Below, piece after piece: positions 27,310-39,743 of a stretch of DNA of 64,000 nucleotides (the stretch's first letter is position 1; every line of letters begins with the position of its first letter). The DNA is from Rotaria socialis. Lineage: Eukaryota > Rotifera > Eurotatoria > Philodinida > Philodinidae. The translations under genes were made by a program, and so were the position numbers. Below the pieces are notes generated by a model. It was given only the letters and a program-made list of their open reading frames with translations, had not been told where the DNA came from and made no database searches. The stretch is taken from NCBI GenBank assembly GCA_905331475.1, contig CAJNYU010000987.1, positions 124,001-188,000 of the forward strand, given 5' to 3'.

Positions 27310-27996
27310 ATGACAACTGCACAACAATTGCATCCTGATTTGAAAGAGCTGAGTCAAATGCCAAACACGATATTTTGTCAAGTTGAAACGGCTATTAAAA
27401 CTTCAACAAAACTGACCGACGACTACAGGAAACAATGTCTTCAAGCTTGTTGTAACGCCAAAGATAGTTTTTTTCGTGCACAAATCGACTTTACGGATGA
27501 AGGGCAACGATTGATCACCCGTGCGATGAAGCTACCTGTTACTGATGAAAATAATCGACGAATACTTCACGGCGAATGGAAAAAAATGATGATTTTTACA
27601 AAAACAGAATGTAAATTAATACTGGAACCGGTGCAACAGATAGTTCAATACCTCTTGAAAACAGACCGCTTTTTGGGTTCTATTGTCGTTACTGTCGCAC
27701 TGCTAATGAAATTTGTTACAGTTAAGCAGATTCGTGACAGTGTCCATGACACATTGCAAAGCGTCAAAGAATGGATCAGTGTAAATTTTCCGAAATGCAT
27801 CAGCATTAGCAGCAAAGAGTTGAAAGCCGAAGAATTATTAAATCAACTAAACGATTTATTACATTTCATGGAAACTGATGAAACAGATTGGCTATCTGAT
27901 GTAAAACTCGAATGTTTGCAACAACGAATCAATATTAAAAATGCCGCGTTGAAACAAGACAGAGAAAGATTTTGCGTTGACAATAAGTTACAGTGA
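27310..27996 (+). CDS. Hypothetical helical protein, single exon, 228 aa
   Basis: Uninterrupted frame from the ATG at 27310 (MTTAQQLHPDLKEL). The ATG is chosen over a GTG six codons upstream. Predicted by eye to be nearly all alpha-helix, with one more hydrophobic segment around residues 112-126 (RFLGSIVVTVALLMKF) that could be a membrane anchor or buried helix. Five Cys are scattered, including a Cys-Cys pair near residue 44. A TTTTTTAG just upstream could be an acceptor, so an untranslated or coding 5' exon is possible. No family recognised. Confidence 0.55.
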   Translation: MTTAQQLHPDLKELSQMPNTIFCQVETAIKTSTKLTDDYRKQCLQACCNAKDSFFRAQIDFTDEGQRLITRAMKLPVTDENNRRILHGEWKKMMIFTKTECKLILEPVQQIVQYLLKTDRFLGSIVVTVALLMKFVTVKQIRDSVHDTLQSVKEWISVNFPKCISISSKELKAEELLNQLNDLLHFMETDETDWLSDVKLECLQQRINIKNAALKQDRERFCVDNKLQ

Positions 27997-28117
27997 ATAA
28001 AAACAGGAAGAGATTAAAAGAAATTTATTGTTGCTTTTTTGTATCGTATTTCATTAATTCTGATTTGAACTTAAAATTCATTGAACGAGAATGGGTGTTG
28101 ACAAATGTCTTTTTGTG

Positions 28118-28450
28118 CACTCAAAAAAAAAAGAGTACACTATAGAATCGGTCAGTGTGTCCGTCCGTCCGTCCGTCCGTCCGTTTATTCGATAACTCTT
28201 CACAATTACATTCGATTGAGCTGAAATTTTGTGCACAGAATTGTCTTATCAATATCTAGGTCGAGTTCGAAGATGAGAAGGATCCGTCAAGAAATGGCTG
28301 AGTTGTCGAAAAAATTGTCATTTTTGATCAGACCATCCCTGAGGGGGAGTACAGGGATTTTTCAAAAAAAAAATTTTCTCAGAATTATTCACAACATATA
28401 TAAATCGACTCAGTTTTTAACGCTGATTCTAAATCTGATATTAGTTTTGA
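28118..28450. repeat. Dispersed-repeat-like segment with GTCC microsatellite
   Basis: About six GTCC units at 28159-28184, preceded by an A-rich block bounded by TGCACTC and GAGTACAC and followed by a low-complexity sequence. The layout (A-run, GTCC array, then a conserved-looking block with GAGCTGAAATTTTGTGCACAG) looks like a repeat family rather than a gene. The open frame at 28231-28455 within it has no coding character. Confidence 0.4.
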
Positions 28451-29115
28451 ACTAAGTCATAGCTTTCTAACGAAACATCGCCTGAAAAACGTCTCAAAAT
28501 TCACAAAAACTCCATCCAGAAATCAAATTGTCTAGCTTCTCATGATAATTTTCGTGTTCAGGCATTCTAGAATGACTGATATGTCGCATGCACTTTTTGC
28601 AGTACACATAACTCTCGGATGAAATCCGAAGTTTCCACATTTATTTAAATATTGAATGGGATTAAACAGAGCTGCAGTGAATTCGAGCTGCTTCTTTCAG
28701 AGAACCTTCTACTGAAAGAATGTTAATATTGAGGCGTGGGTGTGGTTGTTATTTTAATCAACGCGCCCACGCCCATCAATCCGATTGGAAGAAAATAGGA
28801 TGTGCCCATTATTGACACTAAGGAAGTTAACATATGCAGTCGAAAACAAAAACAATTTTGAATGACATTCATTTACAGAAATATGATGAATTTTAATTTA
28901 TTATCACCAAAATCAAAGATCCATTCTAAAAGGAAAATAGCATAGTAAGTTCGGCAATCGAATCTCTAAATGATAAAAATCAAACATAGCAATGCTATTG
29001 AGTATCTCTGAGCTGAATAATAAATGCTTTGCTGTGTAGTAGTTTATTTCAAAATAATATTGACGCAGCAAGTCGTATTTTAGAAAAGAAAAATAGTCGA
29101 TTATAGCATTGTCTA

Positions 29116-30879
29116 ATAAAATCCAACGGTACTAAAGGCCAAAGCCATGACCAAACCTGGATGTATCGACTGAGCCATTTCTTGAAGTTCTTCGTTTTCG
29201 GCGCAGTGTTTTCGAAATTCCTTCTCAGATACTTGCGTCTAGTCACCAAACGCTTTTTTTACAAAATTCATGCAAGTCTTTACCAGAGATTCATTTTCTT
29301 GTCGTTCATCTGCGCTCTTGTCACCGGAGAATTTCAAGAAAAACATCTACAGAAGGTTAGCAATTTCATCTTTGGTAAGAAAATCATCACGATTAGAGTC
29401 ACACAATTGAAAAAGACATTTCATTGAAGCTTCTGGTTCCTGTTTGCAAAGTAATCCTACGGTCTAATATTTATTCATATATATCAATTTTTCCTAAAGT
29501 AAATACAATCACGATTGAGATGAAAAGAATAAAATTTATGTCTAAATGAACAGTAATATTTTTTAGCTAGTTGTACAATTCGTTTGAAATTGAGTATTTT
29601 CATCATAGAAATAAATGATTTAAAAGTAGGGCAGCTATTTTGATTTTCACCACGGCATACTTAGCTATGCGAGTCTCTAAGATATCCTAATGGAGATAAA
29701 AGTCTTTCCTGGTGTCGTGTAACTCTTCGCTACTGAACAATCATATATTTACAGGTCGCGATGAAAGCAATATAACAACAAAAAACGCCTAAGTATTTTA
29801 CTATTCATGATTCTTCTGAATGCACACAATAATCTCAGCACTATTTCTAATGTCACAAATATAAATTGACAACTATCAAAATGAATCTATCGATTTCTAG
29901 GAGTTAACACTGAATTCAGACTTCTCATCATGATTCCATTCTATGAACTTTAGGACATATCAGTTTTTCAATTCATAAATTGTATGCTAGTATGATTTGA
30001 CTTATAGAGTAATTAAGTAACTATGTGTATTCACGAACGGATGAATCAACGAATCATAGTACTCACCTGAGTGATCTTGATCGAGAATATTGAATACGAG
30101 ATGAAGTAAACTGTTGTTCTTAGGATTGCTGTCTGACGATTCAATGTTGTTCATTTCAAGAAATTGTGCTTCCCAGGTCGAAAAATCGGGCACAAGATCT
30201 TATTAGATCTAACAATATGATTGCTCGACCTGGGTTCTGTCAATCATCCACTAGGAAATTTGTTTCGTGTTTCGTCTAAATAGTAAATTCTAATAAATAA
30301 TCAATTGCTCATCTAAAGCAGAAAAAAAACTATAAAAGATCGCTGAGAATTTAATTTTAATTAAAAATTCTTTGTAGTTCAATAAACGACGCTCAAAGGT
30401 CATTCGTTACATTTTGATTACGCTAGCTCGCTAATCCATTCGACTGTAGATATTTTCTTTTGGATATCTATTGATTAGAAAAAGGACTGTTAAATTCAAG
30501 AAGAAAAGAAATCGATCACACTCCAGTCAAGATATTTGTAGAATAAGAAAATTGAAAGTGATTTACCAGCGACTCTGAGTTAACTTATGTAAATCTCTTT
30601 TTCGGCATTGATGACTTCTATGAAGAATCACAACATAAACTCATCGTATCATTGCAAAAGGAATCTGATTGAAAACAGCTTTTCATAAGCGGCAATGATA
30701 ACTCAGAAATTTTTTGAATACTCACAATGCATCCACGTAATGACAGTAATTAAAAGAAAATGAAGAAAACATGGATAGACTAACCGAACATTTGAAGAAC
30801 AGTTTCTTCGCTCATGCCTGTTGTCGACATCAGACTATTCAATTGAACTGGATTTAATTCCAATGCATTGTTATCATTT
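29116..30879 (-). pseudogene. Neuronal-calcium-sensor-like EF-hand gene, broken
   Basis: Three recognisable pieces on the minus strand. 30879-30785 encodes LNPVQLNSLMSTTGMSEETV, the helix that opens NCS/KChIP-type proteins. 30198-30067 ends with FNILDQDHSG, the first half of an EF-hand loop. 29439-29116 encodes CDSNRDDFLTKDEI, a full EF-hand, and then a further EF-hand-type region to a stop at 29115. Pieces 1 and 2 join in phase. Between pieces 2 and 3 the rest of an EF-hand is missing and the phase does not match, so an exon is lost or unseen. Piece 3 has two in-frame TAG codons, at 29349-29347 and 29241-29239, with coding character kept between and after them. I read this as a fairly young pseudogene. 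No Met-containing first exon was found. Confidence 0.6.
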
Positions 30880-32842
30880 CTCAGCAATAGACAAAAAATC
30901 GATTCGTGAGATAAATGTTCATTTCAAGCGGAAAAATGCCGTTCAGGTCAAAAATGAATTCTTTTCCCGTTCTGTCGATAACAGAAGACAAACTATGTAA
31001 GTATAAGTCACCGTGTGTATACTAAATTTATATCGAGTACTTTTGTATCGAAAGCATTTTTCCCATTCAATTTTTCATTTTCCCGCTGCGAATTCATTTT
31101 TCTAGTCGCGAATAGACATATATCCTCACTCTCGATCGCAAACTAAAGCATTATTCTCTATAGAAAAACATCATATTTCATTTATCTAAACTGTTTTTCC
31201 CATTGGGTTTTTCATGTTTCCGTTGCAAATTCATTTTTACAGTGGTGTGACGTTATTGGAGGAACGGTATATTTTCGTTACTGTTCGCTTGTTTGATGTG
31301 CGTATCAGAAGTTTAGTTTTGAAGCATTTTTTACCTGAGCGTCATTTTCCGCTTGAAACGAGCATTTATGTCACCGATCAAATATTTGTCTAATCCTCGC
31401 TTTTCGATGCCTCTACGGATTTCATTAACAGCATTTCAAAGAAGAACATTATCGACTGCTAGAAAAAAAAAACTTAATTTTAAATGTACTATTGAGAGGC
31501 CATTACAAAAATATCGATAAAATCATTATTGCTTCAAAACGAAAACAGAATCAAACATCTTTAAAAGTCAATTCCTACGATTGCAGAATGCATACATTTT
31601 AAATGTCAATGAATCATTTATGACACAAAAAAAGAGAATTAACCACAGTATAGAAAGTGTAACGCCACCTGATTCTTTTTTTCGACAACAGAGAACGCTA
31701 CTTTGAGAGAAAAATTTTAACGAGATTGATAAAAAAAGGGAATCAACCACTCGATTACTCAGTTTTGATAGAAAATTGAAGACATTTTAAAATATGGATA
31801 ACATATTTTTGATTGCTTGGATAGAGCCAATATTTTCTTCTGGAAAAACCAAATGTCGCCGTTTCATTTGAGTACATGACGCAGAGTGCATCAAATATGA
31901 ACATTAGGAGGTGAATATATAGAAGTTCTGCACCACCCACACCCACACTCACACCCAGGTTTATTCATCTATTAGCGGTGTCTATCTTTATTGTGGATTT
32001 CATTTGAAATTGTATTTTGAAATGAACTCTTTTATTTTATACGATTACTAGCACGATATCCAACGCATAGAGCAAAAAATTGTACTGTGCGGTTAAATCA
32101 TATCACAAACTTGATGTTTTTCATTGTTTTTTCAAAACAAGATTAATCTAAGCAATGCATCTTTATACGATCATAAATCTTTATGGATATGTCACTCATA
32201 TTCTCAACTTGTATCAAATAGAACCACCAATCGGTTCGACAATGTTGTGCAATAAAATCGAGTATTTCATGCAAGTATTAGATTAAGTCTGTATGCAGCT
32301 GATATGTTGGTTGGATGGCGATGATGAATGGAGACGAAAAACATTACCAACATCGTGTTTTCTCTCTTTTACTAACTAATAGGTATTGTGTCGTAAACAT
32401 AGTGATCATCAGCTCGTCTATCAGAAACATCGTATTCGGGTAGTAGTTGATCATATTGAGCTAAGAAGTCAATGATTATATCCGATCTAACTATAACTAT
32501 CATATGATGACTAATATTTCGTACAATTCCCACGAATCAGAATTGCGAGTCATCATTCAATCGCTAATTTCTTCCCAAGTGGAGCTGTGAATTAATACGT
32601 AGGTGAATAGATGATTGTCGATTTTTTTTTGCTCTAATGCCCAGACACCCACAGAAATATTTTCTCCAGTTATTTGTCATCAGTATGTTTTCATTCGCCC
32701 CTCAACTTACAGCGCATCGACGTGATGCAATTACACCGCTGCGCTCTCGTCAGATATAAAGCAGGCACGCTGTTTTTTTTTGCTTCTATTTTCTTTATTT
32801 TCCTTTTCTTGCAGTATAACGAGATAGAGTACCGTAAAAATA
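30880..32842. other. Gene-poor stretch
   Basis: No gene recognised. Contains a telomere-like CCACCCACACCCACACTCACACCC-type block at 31933-31956. A TTTTCTTGCAG just before 32815 may be the acceptor of a 5'-UTR intron of the next gene. Confidence 0.45.
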
Positions 32843-34957
32843 ATGTCAGCTACTACTCCATTTCCACCAACTTTGAATACCGTAGACGATTGTACTATTT
32901 GTTTAAATGCTCTGGCACCCGGCACTGCATTGCTAACCCTATCTTGTAGTCATCAGTTTCATCTTCAATGTCTAGCCTCGAGTATTCAAGCACAAAATAA
33001 CGAGTGTCCTTTGTGTCGAGCTACACTTGATGCATCTATTGTACAACTATTAGCAGGCCCTCGTCAAATACCGGTCCGACAGCAAGCATTCCCATTCCCA
33101 TTTCCAGTACCCACTGCCGTGAATCAGGTGAGTGTATTTCATATTTTTAAATCCATGCTTCATCATTTCTTCTAGGATATTCCATCAGTCGAGGATCTGG
33201 TTGATGAAGCTCTTGTACGAGATCTTTCCGATCGTCTTGCTTCTGCTCGGCAAGCTGCAGTTGAATCGACAAATTCATCAAATAGTCTACCATTGATCGC
33301 AGCTTCGACCACACTTGAATATAACGCTTGTGCGCCTCATGACGTGTCGAATATTTATGGTTTAGTAACTGTGCAAGCACCTCCATGTTTGAAAACTGCT
33401 GATGATAGTTCACTAAGCGTATCTCGTGTTCCCATTGATCTAATTTGTGTTGTTGATCAGAGTGGCTCTATGGCAGGTGATAAAATGATTTTATTGAAAC
33501 AAACTTTAGTCTATATTGTCGAACAAATGAGTGAACTTGATCGAGTAGCAATTGTCTCGTTCGATACACTCGCTTATGACAGATCACACGGACTTAAACG
33601 TATGAACCAACAAAAGTAAGTTCAGAATTGATTAAGATTCAAGGTTGAACGGTAATTTCTTTTTTTTTCTCAGCCAAAATATCTTGAAGAATATAATCAA
33701 CAATGATATTCACGATGCAGGTGGTACTTATATCGGCCAAGGGTTAGAAATGGGCATTAATCTCTTTAGAACTCGACAAACGAAAAATCCTGTGAGCGCT
33801 TTACTATTGCTCACCGATGGACAAGATAACCAAACACATGACTACACACAACTTATGCAGACATTACCTGAAGGTGTTCAATGTCACACATTCGGCTATG
33901 GCCCCGACCACACAGCTGCATTACTCGTACGATTGGCTGAACAAGGAAACGGAGGCACCTTCACTTATATTGTAAGTTCGACTGTTTGTGTGGAAAAACA
34001 AGTTGAACTATCAGAATTTATATTGATTTTTCGTCTTTTCAAATAGGATGAAGAAGAAGCTGTAGGTTCTGCCTTTGCGATCACTTTAGGTGGTCTATTC
34101 ACATGTATGGCTCAACAAGTTCGAGTCAATATTGAATTGAGTGAAGGCTATGCGGTAACTCATGTTCACTCGCGATATAAATACGAACCTGAGCAATTGC
34201 CGTCGAATATGATTACTTTTAATTTACATGATCTAAATGGTGACGAAAAACGAAATCTCATTTTTCAACTTCATGTGCCGAAATTGGATAGTAATGAACA
34301 AAATATGGACAACCTCAGTCAACAACCAATGATACTAAGTCAAACGACAGAAGAATTACAATTGTCTGAAAGTCACACTATCGGTAAGCGTACACTTCTA
34401 GAATTTGTATTTTGTTTTTGACAATAATCTCAAATTATTTTATTGAAAGAATTCGAGTAAATAAATCCGGTTTTTCTTCTTCTTCAATAGGTACCGTGAA
34501 AATTACTTACATGGATCCTAATACTGGCCGCACAGTTACAATAGATCCTGTGCCATTTAAGTTAGTTCGAGATTCAAATTCACCGGCTGATCTCCTTCAA
34601 GTGAATCACACTCTCGATCTTCAACGAAACCGAGTAGAAACTGCCAATGCATTAGAAAGAGCTATGGCTGAGAGCGATTACCGACAATCACTTGCTATTC
34701 TCAAAGCTCAAGTAGAAAAGATCAAGGCTAGTGTATCTGCACAAGACCCATTCAGTCAACAACTCATTCAAGATCTCCAGTATAACTACCCATCAGAACG
34801 AGACTATCGATCATCACATCATAATACTTATATGTGTCATACAACCGAACGAGGAACATACGTGCCGACGACGATGATTAGTTCACAACAATATATAAGC
34901 AGCATGCAAAGGCAGCAGGCCGCTCATTACTATAACATACATAAGGGATCAAACTAA
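32843..34957 (+). CDS. RING-H2 plus von Willebrand A domain protein (WAV3-like E3 ligase), 608 aa
   Basis: Exons 32843-33127, 33176-33615, 33674-33971, 34047-34383 and 34491-34957; phases close to 609 codons. Residues about 17-58 form a RING-H2 finger: CTIC, then CSHQFHLQC, then CPLC. After a Pro/Phe-rich linker, residues about 190-370 form a vWA domain with an intact metal site: DQSGS, a Thr in GGTYIG, and LTDGQD. The region after it (about 375-480) resembles the domain that follows vWA in RING-vWA proteins such as plant WAV3. The C-terminus is helical, then Ser/Tyr/His-rich. Family knowledge suggests a ubiquitin ligase whose vWA domain binds substrate. There is no signal peptide, so it is cytosolic. 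Confidence 0.85.
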
Positions 34958-35471
34958 TAACAGTACGTGCGTTTATTTTCTATGCTTTGTACCATCAACC
35001 CTCAAAGCGTACATATTATATAACGAGATAGCCCCGATCATTTTTCTGTGCCTAACTATTGTAACCATTTAACACTTTACATTTTGATTATTATTAAAAG
35101 AAATAAACATGAATGATTTATAATTCATAACATTCATCATGAACAAATTTAGCCATAGATTTTCCTAGAGCAGTAGTTTACATTAGACAATGGAAATAAT
35201 GATGGAAAAAAGCCAGACTAAGTAAATAAAAGTATAGTCATACAGTAAAAGCACCGGCAATCATCTATATTTTTCTTGGCTACACTATTGACTGTATGGG
35301 TGGTGAATATGATTTTGGTATCTTCTGCGGAATCGCAAGCATATGTCTAACACTGCATACTCACACCCTCAAGCGACTTTATTCGACGTTTTAATGCGCA
35401 CTGATTACTTTGCTCTTGTTGTCATTTATTGTATTTTACTAATTTATAAAAGCAAATAGAAAAAAAGAAAA
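34958..35471. other. Intergenic region between convergent genes
   Basis: 3' ends of the RING-vWA gene (+) and the phosphatase gene (-) face each other. AATAAA-like signals are present near 35100. A weak CTCACACCCTC motif lies at 35360-35370. No gene seen. Confidence 0.5.
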
Positions 35472-37107
35472 TCAACACACACGTTGTTCATATAGAGCAT
35501 CTATTTTTGATGCTGAATCAAATGTCGCTTCTGGATCATTGTCGAACGCTTTGCTAAGTAAAGGAACTTCTTCTTCGAAAATATTCTTATTATCTAATGC
35601 TTTCTCTTGAAATTGTTCTGGTGGCGCCAAATTGCCTAGTTGAATATTTAGGGTATTCACCTTTTGACATTTTTGTATATGTTCAGTCAACAGCTTTTCT
35701 CTGACTTTCAAACGCTTCGTTACGTCATCGTGTGAATTCTGATTTTGAGAAAGATCTACTAGTTTTGTGTAACTTTGAATTAATACTAAAATAATTTCTC
35801 GTACATAATTTGTCATAAATCGATGAGCAAATTCGAAAGCATTTTCATGATTCGGTAAAACAAATGGGTGCGGGCGATGACGAAAATAAACGGGACGCAA
35901 ATTTCGTTGACCATCGTAGACAATTAATGCTGCAGTGTTATTATACACATCACAATAATTGGGTGCTGAAAAAAGACTAATCAAAACGGGAAAGTCTGAA
36001 AGTGATCCACGATCGTAGATATGTAGACCATTGGGTACAACTTCATGAGCACGAATAATAGCTAAGAGACGATTATCGATAAGAAAATTTTCACATACTT
36101 TATAGTTGAAAAAGAAAGAACAATTTCGAGCATTATTAAATATCCATGGTGGTGTTTGTCGAGCATTGAATGGTCTATGTGGATCAGACCACATCAAATC
36201 GCATAATGGACCTTCAGATGGAATTTCTTGAAAACGATTTAATCTTACTATATCTTGAATAGATTTCAGATGGGGTGAAATTCCAGCATGCATGCATAAA
36301 AATCGATCATCAATTAGTGCACAGATCGGTAAACAATCAAATAATGACATGGACTCGTACCATAGATCTAGAGAATATTTAACTTGACATTCTTTTTTGT
36401 ATGTAAAAACTTGTGTCATTTGACGTGCTTCATGGTTGCCACGCAAAAGAATGAATAATCGCGGATACGATATTTTAAGTGCTAGAAGAAGAAAAAGACA
36501 TTCACAAGAGAAAGAACCACGATCAACATAATCTCCAAGAAATACGTATGTTTGTTGGCCCACCGGACCACCCAACTCGAATATAGATAAGAGATCATAA
36601 AATTGTCCGTGAATATCTCCGACAATAGTACAGTCACGTGGAATACGAATTAAATTAGGTTCTTGACGAAAATATGCCTTTGCTTGAGAAAGAAGATGAC
36701 GCCAAGTTGGTTCAGCAAGACGACCTTGATAAAGGGAAATGTTATATCAGCAAATAAAAATATAATTAGAACCTTCATTTTTCAGATGGTGCACAAGCAA
36801 ATCAATATTTGGCCTTTCTTCATGTCGAAAATCAAAGAGTTCGTCGATACGAAGCTTGTGTACGATCGGATATCGAACATCTTTGCATACACGACTTGAA
36901 TGTGGTCGACCAATGAAGGAATTCTAAACTTAGACCTTGAATTTTGTAAAACACAAGCAAAATGATACTAACCGGTTGACGCCGTTGTTCTCGTAGTTCA
37001 TTTAAACTTTGACTTCGTGATGAAATCTTCTGTTGTGAATTTTCTTCTTGTCTTAACGGTTGTTTTTGATCGAATGGATTGAAATGCCATCGAGTATTTG
37101 TATCCAT
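35472..37107 (-). CDS. Calcineurin A-like (PP2B) Ser/Thr phosphatase, 512 aa
   Basis: Exons 37107-36973, 36923-36773 and 36724-35472; phases close to 513 codons, the usual calcineurin A length. All PPP motifs are present: GDIHG, GDYVDRG and RGNHE, plus SAPNYCDVYNN. PP2B-type features include the N-terminal segment RVCKDVRYPIVHKLRIDELF, the LKNEGRLAE helix, and RPHPFVLPN before the helix that binds calcineurin B. The extreme C-terminus (ATFDSASKIDALYEQR) resembles the autoinhibitory segment. The stretch between, where a calmodulin-binding helix is expected, is Lys-rich but divergent. The regulatory HGG of the family reads HAG here. Likely a Ca-regulated phosphatase or a divergent paralogue. 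Confidence 0.88.
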
Positions 37108-38202
37108 CGTTATTTAAAAAATGACAATAAACGAAAAAATAATGATTCAATCGTTACTTCGTAAACAAGTATACTACGCTTGGTTGCGCCCGTATGGATA
37201 TGCATCATCATCATCATCGTCATCGTCAAATTAATCGTTCTTTCACATAGTAATCTTCAAAAAAAAATCTTAATAGGCTCATAAACGTTGATACGAATGA
37301 TTTTCGATTTTACATCGATTACATAATTAGAATGAAAGTATTTTAGGTGATCTTTATTCAGCAGTCAAATTTTATCATTGTTATTTTCTTTTCAGGAAAA
37401 ATAGTTGCTTGTGCCGAATAAATTAATTCACAAAGCTACATCGAATGTTAAATTTAGAAACACTTGCTTTCTATCTTTAAATTCGTACTAACAACGAACT
37501 TATTCAAAGATTGATCGCCTAGCAAAAGCAATCATGATTCATGAAAAATAATAATAATTACGTGGAAGTTCTTGTTGCATCGGCATTGTCATGAGGTCCT
37601 ATTATGTCATTGCCTGTCAGTTGCGGAAGATTACAATTCTCCTATTCAAGTTGTTAAAGTAACATATTCACAAAACATAAAGATTTTATTCTAATTTCGT
37701 AGAACTGAATGATATAATAATGGTTTTATTATACCGTGGAACGTGTAGTTATCATTCTGTGTAATATTCACGGGAAAATCATGAATTCTATTTGGGGTTA
37801 TATTTACTGTTATAGCAAAAGATGAGTGATATAAGATTATGCTTATTTGATGATTTAAAGTGCAAGAATTACTTTGGACTCATAAAAAAAATACTCTTTA
37901 AGTTTGAATCTCAAAGTAATATGTACATTTTCGTTTTGTTATTCGCAATAACGAAGTCTACAGCAATAGGACGGTTAATGGCACTTAAAATAAAGTTGTC
38001 GTAAAAACCGAAGACAACGGGAGCGTTTTTCATATGATTGTTCATCATAGTAAAATTAATACTAATTTATTTAATTATAGTTCACGAAATATTCATTTGA
38101 ATCATTTCCTTAATTCTATCCTTTTATTTCTTTTTCTTATTTCCATAAAAAAAAAGTACAACCAAATGAAGCCCATTGGAAAAAAACACGAACTTGATTC
38201 AT
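37108..38202. other. Intergenic stretch
   Basis: Upstream region of the phosphatase gene and 3' flank of the reductase gene. A short CAT/CATCGT repeat lies near 37203-37228. No gene or RNA recognised. Confidence 0.45.
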
Positions 38203-39189
38203 TTATCTCCAATATGTCTTGGCAACAGCTCGAGTACAATGCCATGCTTCATCTAATGCTTGAAGGACCTCGTCTGGTAGAGGTCCCTTTTGCAAGTCTT
38301 TCAAATTAGAGTTCAGCTGTTCGACACTACTCGCTCCAATAATGATTCCATCACCATCGAAAGAACGTAGTTTTGAGTGATGTACTAACCATCGAAACGC
38401 CGTCTCTGCAAGAGTCAAACCGTATTTTTCTACTACAGGTGAAAGACGATTAACGGCATCAAGATAAATTTCGTTAAAGTATCGGTCACGGTATAATTTT
38501 CCTGATGTATTTCCATTAGCATTTGAGAATCGACCTTCTTCAGGAATTTCCGACGAAGATTTGTATTTTCCAGAGAGAACACCTCCAGCTAGTGGATTGT
38601 AGGTAACAATAGCAATCTCGTAGTATCGACAGCAAGGCACAAGTTCCTCTTCTAAGGCACGTGTCAGAGCATTGTACATACCTTGATAGATTTTTGGTCG
38701 GACCCATTGATGCGAAATACAGATTTGTGCCATATGTGCTACTTCCCAAGCAGCATAATTACTCAATCCGAATATTTTGAATTTTCCTTCGTTGTACAGT
38801 TTATTGATTTCCTCCAGAGTTTCTTCGTATGGAACACTTCGATCGGGCGCATGAAGATAAAAGATTTCGACAGAATCTTGACCCAGTTCTCGAAGACTAG
38901 TTTCAAATAGCTGCCGTAGTTTCTCTGGTTTATGCATACCCGCTTCTATAGGATACACCTTTGTGGCTACGGTGAATCCTTCATTAAGTACACCTGTCTC
39001 TCTTGTAAAAGCTTCTTGTTTGCCATCGTTGTACAATCGAGCAGTATCGAGTTCAGTGTACCCATATGACTGTAAAGTTTTGAACATTTCCTTGGTTTTC
39101 TCGACGGTAGTGATTCTCGCAATATTTGTTCCTGGGGGACCCATTGTTGCACAACCCAAAATAATCCTTGGTGCCTTTTTACTCGTCAT
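38203..39189 (-). CDS. AKR7-type aldo/keto reductase (aflatoxin-aldehyde-reductase family), intronless, 328 aa
   Basis: NADPH-dependent reductase of aldehydes and ketones, cytosolic. One uninterrupted frame from the ATG at 39189, of family length (about 325). The catalytic tetrad is visible: Asp in ELDTARLYND, Tyr in the same segment, Lys in VATKVYP, and His in FYLHAPD. AKR7-type features are YQGMYNALTR and TYNPLAGGVLSGKY. The cofactor-binding end IIIGASSVEQL is intact. Its neighbours all have introns, while this gene has none, which may mean recent acquisition by gene transfer or retroposition; no poly-A tail is evident. Adjacent to a broken hydrolase that is also intronless. Confidence 0.9.
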   Translation of the reverse strand: MTSKKAPRIILGCATMGPPGTNIARITTVEKTKEMFKTLQSYGYTELDTARLYNDGKQEAFTRETGVLNEGFTVATKVYPIEAGMHKPEKLRQLFETSLRELGQDSVEIFYLHAPDRSVPYEETLEEINKLYNEGKFKIFGLSNYAAWEVAHMAQICISHQWVRPKIYQGMYNALTRALEEELVPCCRYYEIAIVTYNPLAGGVLSGKYKSSSEIPEEGRFSNANGNTSGKLYRDRYFNEIYLDAVNRLSPVVEKYGLTLAETAFRWLVHHSKLRSFDGDGIIIGASSVEQLNSNLKDLQKGPLPDEVLQALDEAWHCTRAVAKTYWR

Positions 39190-39743
39190 CGGATAATGAT
39201 ACGTTTTGGTAATGAACTGTGCGTAAAACTGAATATAGATATGTTGTATCTTTTTTTCTTTTTATTTACGTTTAAATTGTGTTACTCAAGCATACGCTGT
39301 TTTTCTTTCTTATCTGTTTCTGTTATTTTTCTGTGCGCTTGTTTACCTGCAGAGTTGCTTTATTGTAGGCAACTCTGAAGCTAAAACCACGTGCTTGTAA
39401 AACGCAAAGAAATACAAAACAAACCTGTATAGCAACTCGTCATGTTTATCATTTTAACAAAGGAGAAGTGCTCACATCTCACACGAGAGATGAAGACGTC
39501 CGTGAAGAAGATGTGCATCTATCTATGTGGGGAAACAGATGCGTATGTGTAAAATTCAAATCGAAATTACGCGTCTGTAAAACATGTAAGCAATTTTTAC
39601 ACTATGGTAAATTGCTGTACGGTCAATGATCGCTTGCACAAATGAATGATGTTGTGCTTTGGGGTAGTCTTGTAATTTATTTAGGTTTTGAATGCGACAT
39701 TTATTAAGAATAGAATCAATTATTAGTCTGCACTGTTCAAAAG
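39190..39743. other. Intergenic stretch
   Basis: No gene recognised. 39556-39743 contains a second-frame continuation of the broken hydrolase described next. Confidence 0.4.

Noticed and set aside
28231-28455. A 74-residue plus-strand frame after the GTCC array
   Set aside because: It lies within a repeat-like block and shows no family or codon pattern.
38540-39196. Open frames in other reading frames within the reductase gene
   Set aside because: The single 328-residue frame carries the complete catalytic tetrad; the others are shadows.
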